Positions 36,572 to 46,480 of a stretch of DNA of 64,000 nucleotides are shown piece by piece. This DNA comes from Metallyticus violacea (Eukaryota; Arthropoda; Insecta; Mantodea; Metallyticidae), in the NCBI GenBank assembly GCA_030762175.1, contig CM060846.1, positions 237,024,512 to 237,088,511 on the forward strand. The letters run 5' to 3'. Positions within the stretch are counted from its first letter, which is position 1; the number at the start of each line of letters is the position of its first letter. Below the pieces are notes generated by a model that saw nothing but the letters and a program-made list of their open reading frames with translations, made no database searches and was not told where the DNA came from. A program made the translations under genes and the position numbers.

Positions 36572-37400
36572 TTTGCAGGCATTATGGCATCTTATGGAAG
36601 GAAAATGATTGATATGCTACTGAAGAATACCAGACAAGATAATATTACTATTCTAGTTAATTTAATGAAGAGTGGAGAAAGTAATGCATCCAAAGAAGCA
36701 GTGATAAAAGAAACAGCTGGTATGCCATCAGAGGGTTTAAATAAAGTTATTTTGAATCCTGATAACAATACATAGTCTATGATTAGTGAAGCTTTGGAAA
36801 TTGAAAATGAGATAACAGTACCAGTATCAGATAAAGAATTCCTTACTGCACCAAGTACAATAGAAAACAAGAGACAGTAAGTATTACCCTAAGTTGTGAA
36901 GAAACAATTCAACAGGCAAGAGTTGAAGAGTCGGTGAGTTTTATCCCAATTCATGAAGAAATATTTCAAGCCCCCAATAAATTCCTTATCTGACTATGTA
37001 ACTCTTCTATGACCAGCCAGACCATCGCAACCATAAACAGTTAAAGTATACGACTATACATTTTTTAAAAACTGTGATGAGGTGTCTTCAAATCTACATC
37101 ACTTTGAGAAAATTGGGGATCTGTTGTTGGTGACATACAGGCTCTAAAATATTTCCCAAATGGTGAAATTCTTGATCATAATGCTGAATATGAACCACTA
37201 CTACAAAAGAGTACGAGGTCTACAACTGGTGATATCTCTGAAGCACAAGCTTTGTACAGCCAACAAGTGCCATTACAGAGTAGAAACACAAACATCTGCA
37301 AGAAATGAAGGAAGTCGCACAAAAGGACCACCATGCTTTCTATGACAGTCTTCCTTTTAAAACAGACAAAAAAAGAACATAAAGATTTTAGAGTGGATAC
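36572..37400 (+). pseudogene. Unrecognised coding-like region in two or three frames
   Basis: ATG at 36584 opens MASYGRKMIDMLLKNTRQDN and runs 63 codons to a stop at 36773. The frame then resumes as MISEALEIENEITVPVSDKE to about 36880. A second stretch (about 37130-37310) in another frame reads QALKYFPNGEILDHNAEYEP then GDISEAQALYSQQVPLQSRN. The composition is polar and protein-like, unlike neighbouring chance frames. A TTTTGCAG string at 36572-36579 could be a splice acceptor. I do not recognise a family. It may be a decayed transposon ORF or a host pseudogene. Confidence 0.35.
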
Positions 37401-38175
37401 ATTATTGTAACAGTTTTGTGGTGCATTTTAACTGTATGGTATATTTTCTTCTTTTTAATATTACATTAAATAGTTGTGCTATATTATTATGTTTCATATA
37501 CGATGTAGTAATGCCAATTTGGATATATTAGTTGTCTGAAAAGTTCATGTGACTTAAAACAGTATTGAAAGGCACAAGGTGTTAATTTATAATAAGTTAT
37601 AAAACATGTCTACAATTGAAAATACTATTTAGATAATTATATTATTGTGTTTGAATTAAGTTTAAAGGAATTTAAAGTAATTAAAATCACAAGAAATTAC
37701 ACAATAAACAATATCAGAATAATTTATGAGCCTTTATGTTAATTAGAGTTTCTTACCACAAAATCTTGTCTATTTAATCACATTTGATAATTAGTGATAC
37801 CAATTTATAATCAATAAATAAATATATAAGTATGATATATTTAATAATATTGTGATATTTGCACAGTAACCTATTCATAGTTTGGCTGAAACAAGTGTTT
37901 ACCATCACACTATAAAGACTCCTATGTATTCCAAAGTAGCAGTATGATACTTTCTATGTAATATTATTAAAAAAAATTCAATTTATTTCAAAGCTAGTTA
38001 TATTTTCATACATTTTAAACTGATAGTGTTTAATGTTGCTATATACAAATTGATTTATCAACACATTCAAGAATCCCATAATATATTGGCAGTGAATTCA
38101 TTTTTTCTTTCTCCTGGAAACTTTAGTTTGTATCACATAGGAGATTTCATAAAAACAATGCTGATATTCTAGTTT
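37401..38175. other. No recognisable gene
   Basis: AT-rich spacer without domains. Confidence 0.5.
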
Positions 38176-38394
38176 GATATTATTGGTATATCTTCCACTA
38201 AGGCATTGGTAATTTTGTAGACAATGTTTTATAAGTATTAGATAGAATAGTAAACATCACAGGGATATTTTTTGATCTCTCCAAAGCTTTCAACATTTTA
38301 AACCTTGAAATTCTTTATGTTAAAATGCAGAAAATAGATATAAGAGGACATGCTCTCAAGTGGGTAAAACCATAATATAACAAATTATTATTGA

Positions 38395-38480
38395 GGAAAA
38401 TTACTCAAATTTCACTAATTTTGTTCCACTTACTTGGACATGTTTCAAAGGCTGTTGCCTTCATCTTCAGCATGGTTCCA
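38395..38480 (-). mobile_element. PLE arm fragment carrying a hammerhead
   Basis: Sequence homologous to the arms of the 10.7-13.75-kb PLE (AAATTTCAYTRATTTT, CTGTTGCCTTCA) is inserted within the LINE reverse transcriptase. Only one arm is present. Confidence 0.65.
38434..38478 (-). ncRNA. Hammerhead motif with intact core (CTGAAGA)
   Basis: Minus strand: CATG / CTGAAGA / TG / AAGGC AACA GCCTT / TGAAAC / ATGTC / CAAG. The core is complete with N7 = A; stem II has 5 bp and stem III is minimal. Confidence 0.65.
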
Positions 38481-39668
38481 CTCATAAAAAGGGTAAAATC
38501 ATATTTACATGAGAGACAAAACTGGTAGAGGTCACGTATACAGAAAGAGAGAAAATTATTTACCATCAATCAAACAAAAAAATAGTAAAACTTGGAGTAC
38601 CACAAAGCTCAGTATTAGGTAAAGTGAAGTTTTTGCTTTTTATGAATGATTTGAAAAGAAACCATTCCACCCAAACTATCATTCAATTTGCTGAATTACT
38701 GTAGAATTATGGGATGTGAGAACCTACAACCACCTATAGACAAAATTTCATCAGAAACAGGCGATTGATTTGCTTATAACTAACTGAAATTTAGCACAGA
38801 AAAGACGCATGAACTTACACTCTTGAAGCTATTAACAGTGATGTAGTAACATAATGTTGATTTGAGATGGTTTGTTAATACTTATATTTCAAAATTCTGA
38901 TTTACTTATAATAAGAAATCGGGTAAGTAACGAATAAATGTCACACCAAACCAACTCTACATCAATATTACAGAAAATACATTTGCAGTGCATTTTCACC
39001 TTAAGTAAAACAGGGAGATACCAAAACCGCCAATAATTTTTAATAACTTTACTGAACTGAAAGTAGTATTGAATTCCTTGGTATTGTAATGGAAAATGAC
39101 TCAAAATAGGCTAAGTATGCCGAAAATTTAATGAAAAATACTTAGTGTAACTGGGTATATGTTCAGAAAGTTGGCAAACAATGTTAAATCTTGAAACTCT
39201 TAGAATGTTTATTTTGCTTATGTTTACACTCGACTAAATTACCTTGCTTTGGGGAAAGCCTCTCCCATCCAAGAAAGTATCTATAATGCAGGAAAAAAAA
39301 CATCACAATAATAGCTGGTGCAAATCAGAAGTCTTCCTGCAAACCAATTTTCTTAAAAGTGAAAATCTTACATTCCCTTGCATGAAAATATATGAAGTAA
39401 GATTATTTATAAGAAACAAGCTTGTAGCACAAAAATCACATATAGCAAATGAAGTAATACACGAACACAATACAAGAAGAAAAGCAGATGTTCATATAAT
39501 GAAAACTAACACCAAAACATTAATGAAACTTAAATGTCCATTGGAGATTTATAATTTATACCTTTGAAGGAATCCACAGAGTAAAACGAAAATATAACTT
39601 CTTTGTTTATTAAAAAGTTAAAATAATCAACACTCATGAGCGTTTCACTCCTTTAATTATTAAAATAA

Positions 39669-39709
39669 CAGGACATGTTTCGTGAACATATCGTTCACAT
39701 TGTCAACTG
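39669..39709 (-). ncRNA. Variant hammerhead (TTGACAA), left arm of the 39.6-kb PLE
   Basis: Minus strand: CAG / TTGACAA / T / GTGAAC GATAT GTTCAC / GAAACATGTC / CTG. Stem II has 6 perfect pairs and stem III is ACAUGU; again U3 and A8. Confidence 0.65.
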
Positions 39710-39811
39710 AGTACAACTAACGTTCATGCGGGGTTTGAATAATGGGCGACTGTAAGGCACTCTGGTGGATTCTGAAAGAATTTAAACAAAATATTATCTG
39801 CTTCCTCAATT

Positions 39812-40230
39812 AAGGAACATTAATCTTACAGAATTATGTCTAAATCAAGCTGTTTTCACCTTTGAAGGAGAAGTATTCAAGCAGAAATCAGGATTGGTCA
39901 TGGGCGGCCCCCTTTCACCTTTTTTGGCTGATTTATTTATGAGTGCTTTTGAAATACATATTATAAGGCCCTTTCCTTACATTTTTAAGATCTGGTATAG
40001 ATACGTGGATGACATATTTGCAATAGTTGATGAAAGACATGTAGTTGATGCATTCAAACTGTTAAATTTACAGGAATCCACAATAGAATTCACTATGGAA
40101 ATGGAGATGTAGAAAGTTTTGCCTTTTTTGGATTTAAGGATAATAAAATGTAAGAACAAACTGGAATTTGGCATCTGCAGAGAAGAAACTCACACAGATA
40201 ATTATATTAAGGCCAACGGTTTTAACCCTA
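39812..40230 (+). pseudogene. PLE reverse transcriptase, C-terminal palm part
   Basis: FEGEVFKQKSGLVMGGPLSP (about 39861-39920), then FLADLFMSAFEIHII and WYRYVDDIFAIVDERH (about 39990-40040). YVDD is RT motif C. VLPFLDLRIIKCK (about 40115-40150) and TDNYIKANGFNPRTYK (about 40195-40243) follow. A stop at 40110 and another before the next frame interrupt it. Motifs A and B' upstream are not present, so this RT cannot work. The frame from ATG 39894 is the palm portion. Confidence 0.8.
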
Positions 40231-40259
40231 GGACATATAAATAAGCAGTTTTCAACAGC

Positions 40260-40820
40260 ATGATACATAGATTAGTCAATGTACCACTCAATGGACATGA
40301 ATACAAAAAGGAATACCAACACATAATAAACATAGCCCTCTCTAATGGTTTCAAAAAACAGATGATTGATCAAAAGATAACAAGATTTCAGAGACAGAAA
40401 AAAATCAAACAAATTACAACATTGAGCGCTTTATCTAAAGATAAGATCTATAAAAAGTTCACTTTCCATCCACTTCTGAATAACAAATTTCAAAAAATGT
40501 TTAAACAGTACAATATTAGATTGGTTCCTCAAAATAAATATAGTGTTGGTAAATTATTGAAGTTAAACAAGGTAGACAGTAGATCAAAAAAGGAAGAATC
40601 AGGGATATATCAAAATAACTGCAAGGATTGTGAAAAGGTATACATCGGTAAGACTAAAAGGAACATAGGCATTAGAATGAAGGAACATATGAGAAACATC
40701 AGGCATAAACAGATAGAAAAATCAGCTGTGGCGGCACATTTCTGGATTGAACACCACAAAATTGATGAAGAAATAAGATTACTGAAGGTTGTCCAATTTC
40801 CTAAGGAGCTTAACATATGA
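40260..40820 (+). CDS. PLE C-terminal linker and GIY-YIG endonuclease
   Basis: The longest PLE frame here, 186 residues. Residues 1-110 are the post-RT linker (MIHRLVNVPLNGHEYKKEYQ, FTFHPLLNNKFQKMFK). Residues about 115-186 are the GIY-YIG domain: GIYQNNCKDCEKVYIGKTKR, GIRMKEHMRNIRHK, KSAVAAHFWIEHHKID. The frame ends at TGA 40818, in what should be a WExxF block; the expected tail (NFEIPEADNILFKFF) continues in the same frame to the arm. An intact GIY-YIG beside a broken RT suggests a fairly recent copy. Confidence 0.8.
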   Translation: MIHRLVNVPLNGHEYKKEYQHIINIALSNGFKKQMIDQKITRFQRQKKIKQITTLSALSKDKIYKKFTFHPLLNNKFQKMFKQYNIRLVPQNKYSVGKLLKLNKVDSRSKKEESGIYQNNCKDCEKVYIGKTKRNIGIRMKEHMRNIRHKQIEKSAVAAHFWIEHHKIDEEIRLLKVVQFPKELNI

Positions 40821-40966
40821 GAGAACATCTTTATTAAGGAAATAGAAAAAATTCTTATGAATTTTGAAATTCCGGAAGCAGATAATATTTTGTTTAAATT
40901 CTTTCAGAATCCACCAGAGCGCCTTACAGTCGCCCATTACTCAAACCCCGCATTAACGTTAGTTGT

Positions 40967-41010
40967 ACTCAATTGACAATGTGAACGATATGTTCACGAA
41001 ATATGTCCTG
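40967..41010 (+). ncRNA. Variant hammerhead (TTGACAA), right arm of the 39.6-kb PLE
   Basis: TTGACAA at 40973-40979, T, GTGAAC GATAT GTTCAC, GAAATATGTC, CTG. Stem II is perfect. Stem III has a U-G pair where the left arm has C-G; the stem I 5' strand (CAA) has lost pairing that the left arm keeps. Confidence 0.6.
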
Positions 41011-41243
41011 TTATTTTAATAATTAAAGGAGTGAAACGCTTATGAGTGTTGATTATTTTAACTTTTTAATAAACAAAGAAGTCCATTAGAGAGTTTGGAC
41101 AAGCAGCAATAGCAAGAGGATATGTGTTCGCAACTCTCCATATAAATAGAGCTTGGGAAGACAGGTGGTAATTTGGAAATATACCAAGTCAGAATTGGAA
41201 CATATGCAGCAGAAGAAAGAATAATGAAGGGAGAGGTACGCTA

Positions 41244-41372
41244 ATGAACAATGGGCATTTATGGTTGTTATCCCTACTAGCCATAATATTGATTACTGGG
41301 GGCTTCGAATTGAATCCGGGCCCCAAGGAGCCAGATAATTATGTTGAAAATTATCTCAGGAAATATAGTTGA
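41244..41372 (+). CDS. 2A-like ribosome-skipping leader of the LINE
   Basis: ATG 41244 opens MNNGHLWLLSLLAIILITGG followed by FELNPGPKEP. The end GGFELNPGP (41298-41324) is a 2A-like motif; the canonical form is DxExNPGP, with D here replaced by G. The upstream residues are hydrophobic, as in 2A-like sequences that double as signal peptides. In the known mechanism the ribosome fails to join the Gly and Pro codons (319-321 and 322-324 of 41 kb) and continues, releasing the leader. The frame closes at TGA 41370, where ORF1 has slipped into another frame. Confidence 0.6.
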   Translation: MNNGHLWLLSLLAIILITGGFELNPGPKEPDNYVENYLRKYS

Positions 41373-42836
41373 CCTGAAAAAAATAGAAAAGAAGATCGAG
41401 ATGAAGTTGGGTAATAGGATAGAAGAAGTGAAAGGCATGCTACATATTATGAAAAAATAAGTGCACAAATAGTTTGGCATATGTAAAGAAAGAATACAGA
41501 AGTTGGAGAGAAACACGGAAGCAGAGTTAAGAAGATACAATTTGATACTATTTGGAGTGGAAGAGAACAGAGAGAAATAAATGCTGTAAATAGTTCAGGA
41601 GATATTTGAGAAAAGTTTGGAGATTAAATTGGCTAGGTGGGAAATTGTGACTTGCTTTAGAAATGGAAGAAGAGGAAACAAACTAAGGTCAATGGAGGTT
41701 AGATTAGCAATGAATAAATTAAATGGTCAATTCAGAGGAATGCAAGGAAATTTAAAGGAATGGGAATTTTCATAAAACAAGATTATGGAAAAAAAGAGAG
41801 GGATGTTAGGAATCCATTACTAAAGAAAATGAAACAGGTCACAGATGAAGGAAAAAGAAAGCTAACATAAAAGGTAGGGAACTATGGATCGATGGGAAGA
41901 AAGAGGATATGAGTCAGAGGCAAAATACAAAAGAGCAGATATTGAGAAATGGTGATTTAGCAATGCATTTGGAAACAGAAGCAGATGTGGTGTCTGAACT
42001 TGAGGAAAGAAGAGGAGATTTGCTGGCAAGACTCCTGTGTTGGTAGAAGAGAGGAGAGGAAGAAGAGGAAACCTGTGTAACATCAAGGAGATGTGTCACA
42101 CCAAACGATAGGGAAAGAGCGGAAGCAAAGGCCTTGTCATCAGCTGAGAGGGGAATATATGGTGGTGGCAGTGGGCTTAAAGTACTGCCAACTCCCGAGG
42201 GTGGTATATTGCAGATAGCTGATAATGAGAATGTAGCCGCATGCAAAAGAAGAACTAGGTACACAGTGAAGTTGGAAAAATTCAGAGGAGGAAGGAGTGG
42301 TTCAAGATAGAAATTGGACTGGAAGGTGGTGTTATGAAACAGGGAATTTAAGGTAAAAACTAATAAGTGGTGAATTGTTTGAAATATTAAAGATAGGAAA
42401 CATGATAGTAGTGGTTGAGACCTGGGTGGACAATGTTGAAAGTATAGAAGTGGAAGGTTATAATTATATAGATGAACATAAGAAGGAGTAATACAGGGTT
42501 TCTGGCAATATAGGAGTATATATAAATAAGTGTATGTGATTGAAGTGGTATTTAGAAAAGAAGGGCAAGTAATGTGGCTAAAGATATATAAGATGAAGGT
42601 AGTCAAAGTATGCCTAGGATTAGGTATAGTGTGTAACCCACCTGAGTCATCAGAGTTTTACAATTAATACTGTTACTTAAAACTAAATGAAAGCATGGAG
42701 AAATTGAGCAGACAGTACCCTAGTATAGAGTTTATTATAGTTGGTGAGCTCAATGCCAGAGTACGTGAAGCACAAGATTTATGGGTTTAGAAAATGAATG
42801 TATATGGGTGAAAAGTGATGGCGCATAAGGAAAAGT

Positions 42837-42932
42837 AGAGATAAGGTACTCAATAAGGAACATAGAAGGTTGATTGAGTTCTGTAGAGATAAGGTACTCA
42901 ATAAGGAACACAGAAGTTTGATTGAGTTCTGT
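42837..42932. repeat. 48-bp tandem duplication inside the LINE endonuclease
   Basis: AGAGATAAGGTACTCAATAA... to ...GATTGAGTTCTGT occurs twice head to tail (42837-42884 and 42885-42932) with two differences. The unit is 16 codons, so it preserves frame. Confidence 0.9.
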
Positions 42933-44530
42933 GAGCTGAATAATCTAATTATATATAATGGCTTAAGAGGAGAGGACCAATGGGGAGAATTCACATTTAT
43001 GAATGTAATTGGGCAGAGTATGATTGGTTATATGTTATGCAGATCAGGTGCTTCTAGTTTTTAAAGTCCTGCATGCAATAACAAGCAGTGGGCACTTTCC
43101 ATTAAAAATTACGATGAGCTTAGGGGAATGTCATAGAGAAGAGTAAAGGTAAAATTGAAATATGTAAGATGTTTTAAATGAAAAGAGGGATATGCAGAGT
43201 ATTTTTGGGATAATTTTATATCCAAAATAGGGGAAATGAGAAAGTATGGAATTTTAGAGGCCCTGATAAAAGGAAAGATAGAGGGAGTATTGGAAAGGGT
43301 GGAGTCAATGGTAAGGTGGGCAGAAAGTAAGATGGAAGTGAACCAAAGAGGAAACATAAAAGGTTATGAATGGTATATAGAGGGTGTATAAAGGCAAAGA
43401 AAGAAGTGTTAGGGATTTAATAAGGTGGAGGAGGTCAGAAGAGGAATATGATAGGCAAATATTTTGGTTAAAACAAGAGGGATATAAATGATTAGTGTAG
43501 GATAAAAAGAAAGAGTGGTAGCATAGAATGGGTTAAAAATGAAGGAATCTGTGAGCACTAAAGATAGTAAACATATGTGGTCAGTTGTTAAGGATATCTC
43601 AAATAAGAAAAGGGTACAAAAAAGATAACACAAATGGAATGGAAATATCCCTTTAGAAATCTGTTAGGGTATGCAGAATGCTTTGTAGAGAAGTTCTGAG
43701 GTTACCAAAAAGGTTGCTGAGGGTAAGGGGTGACTTTGGCAAAACTAGGAGGGGGAAGGAAAGGTATAATTATGGAAAGAATCTTGAAATAATGGCACAG
43801 AATTTTAAAATTAGATAATAACAATGTACTAAAAGAATGTCTTAAGTACCAAAGAGATGTATTGGGAAGGGAAGGTGGGAAAACTGTTAGAAGAAATTGT
43901 AATTGGGATGTGTGGTGACTGGGTGAAAGTGGATTTTGGAAAGAAGTGAGGCAGAGAGTAGAGATATAGAGAAGCAAGAGATCTGTGCTAGCTTTGAGGA
44001 CTTATATATAGTTAAAAGAAATTGGCATGGGAGAAGTACAGAGATAATTGTGATCCATTTGGAAGAATAGATCTTACACGAATCTGTATACAGGGGCATT
44101 ATTTCTAAAAGAATTAAGGAAAAACTTTCAAGAAGAATGCATTATGTGTGGGAAAATGGATAGTGCTTTTTACTGTCTAATAGAATGTCAATTTGGTAAA
44201 AAGGTGGAGGGATGGTATCTGGGATGAAAAATGGGACAAACTACAACAAGATATAGTGGCAAATAAAATGTCAGATATGAAGGTAGAGAAAACAAAAATG
44301 ATTGGGAAATTCTTAGGAAAAGTAAGGGATAAGGAGGCGAAGTATAAGGAGGGAGGCTTGAGGGCACACCTAATTATGAGAATGGTTAATTTTTTTCAGG
44401 GGTTCTTTAACATACACATAACCTGGTGGTTAAGGTATGAGAGAACCTTACATTTAGTACTGCTTAAAATTCTTAGATATTTTGTTTGTTAATGTAAATT
44501 TAATTGTAATGTTGTTTGCTGAAATAAAAA

Positions 44531-45061
44531 TTCTTTAATTCATTTACTCAAATATCCATCAAACTATACAGCAAGTTACCACTCCAAATTAGGCAAATGT
44601 AAAGTTAACTTTATTTAAAAGGTCAGTAATGGCATATTTACTTGATCACTGTTTCTCATTAAATGGTTTTTTAAAAAATAGTGATAATATTTATAATGTT
44701 AGAAATAAAATTTATTTATTATAAAGTTAACTACATTTGCAACACTAAAATCCAAAACATGTGAGTGATATATAATAGTGTTACTATGCCAATTGCTATG
44801 AAGAAACAATATATTGCTTCACTGTTAATAACTTCTGTTTAATTCTTCATTATTTAAGTTAATTTATCATCATCATGATACATCACTTTGTTCTAGATTG
44901 CCTGAATAGCTTTTCAAAATTGACTTTACACTATGGTGCACCATTTGATAACTTTGTATATCATAACTAGCCTTATATAATGTGAATTTTATGTAAAATA
45001 AGATTTTCTGACTTGTCCCTTATCATCTAGCACATCTGTGCATTATATGATTTATAAGGAT
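44531..45061. other. No recognisable gene
   Basis: AT-rich spacer between LINE relics. Confidence 0.5.
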
Positions 45062-45365
45062 TTATAATCCATGCATGCATGCATACAACTTAATATTTTG
45101 TTGGTTAATTTGCAGCCCTGCTTTATTGATATGGTAGTTTAATTCTTCCAGTATGGATTTTAGTTCTGCTGGAGTGCAGACTACAAACACAATATTGTCT
45201 GCAACCTGAGAATAGAAAGTTTTCTTCCATCTATGTTTATTCTGTATGCACTTCATTTTTATAAATATATTTTCCAAAAGATATATAAACATTTCTGGAG
45301 AAATTGAATCTCCCTGTCTTACACCACCTTTTAGTTCTACTCTAGAAAGACCATATTGTCATTTT
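45062..45365 (-). pseudogene. RTE-type LINE reverse transcriptase fragment
   Basis: Minus strand: VELKGGVRQGDSISPEMFIY (about 45345-45285, motif B'), LLENIFIKMKCIQNK, then SQVADNIVFVVCTPAELKSI (about 45220-45160), in which FADD of motif C has become VADN. LEELNYHINKAGLQINQQNI follows. These match RTE-clade RTs (GVRQGDPLSPKLF...LRFADDIVL...LEELN). It is open for 76 codons, but motif C is mutated. Confidence 0.75.
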
Positions 45366-45463
45366 TAACTGGAAAGCATCTATTAAGATTTAGTAAATCA
45401 TACAGATTTTATTACACTGCACTGATATTTCACTAATTTTAATGAATTTTATTGAATATACAT

Positions 45464-45577
45464 AGCTTTCACATAAAAACTATCCTGCACGCATGGCACA
45501 GTGTTTTGAATCCTGTTGGCTGTGAGCTCCGCTCTCTTCTCTTTCCACTACAAGCAGGATAGTTTTTACGTGAAAGC
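45464..45577. repeat. Inverted repeat, 24-nt arms
   Basis: GCTTTCACATAAAAACTATC (45465 on) and its reverse complement (45554-45577) differ at one position over 24 nt, around a 65-bp centre. It could be a small foldback element or hairpin. No relation to the PLE arms was recognised. Confidence 0.7.
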
Positions 45578-46184
45578 CCTGTAGTTGCTTTAACAATTTA
45601 AATATCTCTCAAATTCATTAAGAACGCTATAACAATTTTATCTAAAAGAACCACAGCTGGTCATTTTGGCCAGTGCAATTATTTTGTGTATCCTAACTAA
45701 ACATTAATAATGCATTTTCTACATTTCTTTTAACTTTTTCTTTATTGTTGCAACAGCATTCCTGACATAAAAGTGAAGTAATAGTGCACAGCAAAATGAA
45801 AGAACTTCTTTTGGTGATACTACTGGTAGTACAGAGGAATTTCCTGCTGATTGTACTAATTTTCCAGAAATTTCAATGACAACACAAAGGAATTTATTAT
45901 GCGGCATGAGCATTTTGAACCCAAAGGCCCATTTCCGAAATACCCTAAGCAAAATAATGTATATTTCTCCATTAAGTACTGAAAAATTACCAAAATCTGT
46001 GTTAAAAATGACAAGAGAATGGCTCTGTTATCCCAGAAAAGGAGACTTTGTTAACCGTGAGCTATGCTGGCTATTTGCTAACAGGAATTCAGCATTTTTT
46101 CAATTTGCCTGGATAAAGGGCATTCATAATTGGCAGGGCTTATCAAAAAAAAAAGTAACACAAAATGTCTCATTCCCATCTGCA

Positions 46185-46290
46185 GACGTTTTGATTACAA
46201 TGTCTGGATCGCGGGTTCAAACCCGACCAGGATGGATGGATTTTTTCGGGAGTAAAAATCGTAAGTATGGCTTCCTTTGGAAGCCATTGG
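46185..46290 (+). mobile_element. tRNA-derived SINE, head fragment
   Basis: It contains box B (GCGGGTTCAAACCCGACC) and the head-body junction (GGATGGATTTTTTCGGGAGT, AAAATCGTAAGTATGGCTTC) of the SINE family seen complete at 16.4 and 52.0 kb, in plus orientation. The box A half is degraded, and the copy ends after the GGCTTCCTTTGGAAG block. Confidence 0.7.
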
Positions 46291-46480
46291 TTATATGCAA
46301 ACCAATCACCTGTTTCTGATAAAGATTTGTCTATAAGTGGTTGAAGGCTCTCACATCCCATACATTCCACAATAATGCCTTGCATCATCAGCATATTGAA
46401 TGATATATGGACCAGAAATATCTGAAAAATACCCAAGTCCAAAAACCCAAAATGAATCAATTCAGTTATCACGAAAGTAG
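46290..46480 (-). pseudogene. jockey/CR1-like LINE RT fragment
   Basis: Minus strand: MGCESLQPLIDKSLSETGDW then FAYNQ (about 46375-46300). It is nearly the same as the downstream part of motif C in the LINE at 38.7 kb (GCENLQPPIDKISSETGDWF-like). It is a short fragment inserted in the hAT element next to the SINE piece. Confidence 0.65.

Larger units (their letters stand above)
38176..39592 (+). pseudogene. jockey/CR1-like LINE, RT and C-terminus, interrupted
   Basis: The RT begins in palm motif A: IFFDLSKAFNILNLEILYVK (about 38257-38316), then IRGHALKWVK. It resumes after an inserted PLE arm (38395-38480) with KLGVPQSSVLG (about 38590-38625), FMNDLKRNHSTQTIIQFA (about 38638-38695) where FADD has become FAEL, and QLKFS-like residues. 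C-terminal blocks KFLGIVMEND (about 39065-39105), ANQKSSCKPIFL (about 39315-39355) and RLFIRNKLVAQKSHIANEVI (about 39398-39460) follow. The frame at 39244-39567 is this C-terminus. Endonuclease and ORF1 are absent. Motif C is destroyed. Confidence 0.75.
39597..41082 (+). mobile_element. Penelope-like element with about 215-bp inverted arms
   Basis: Left arm 39597-39812 and right arm 40868-41082 are inverted copies along their whole length (CTTCTTTGTTTATTAAAAAG outermost; GAAGCAGATAATATTTTGTT innermost in the right copy). Internally the plus strand encodes the C-terminal half of the RT followed by the linker and GIY-YIG. The RT N-terminus is missing, so the arm joins directly to coding sequence at about 39812. 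It lies between a LINE 3' end and the 5' end of another LINE. Confidence 0.9.
41085..44530 (+). mobile_element. LINE with 2A-like leader, ORF1, endonuclease and 3' end; RT deleted
   Basis: Layout: 2A-like leader frame (41244-41372); RRM-type ORF1 (about 41350-41880, blocks RRYNLILFGVEEN, IVTCFRNGRRGNK, ERDVRNPLLKKMKQ); apurinic-like endonuclease (about 42390-43060: MIVVVETWVDN, FIIVGELNARV, LIIYNGLRGEDQWGEFTF, IGYML); a linker (about 43150-43640); and the C-terminal thumb and cysteine-rich end (about 43690-44500: CIMCGKMDSAFYCLIEC). No YADD/FADD motif is found between linker and thumb, so the RT is missing. Many stops are present. The purine-rich plus strand makes long pyrimidine-rich frames on the minus strand (for example 41914-42606), which are shadows. 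Confidence 0.8.

Noticed and set aside
41914..42606. 230-residue minus-strand open frame, the longest in the window
   Set aside because: It is the pyrimidine-rich antisense of purine-rich LINE coding sequence; the plus strand shows LINE ORF1/endonuclease motifs and this frame has none.
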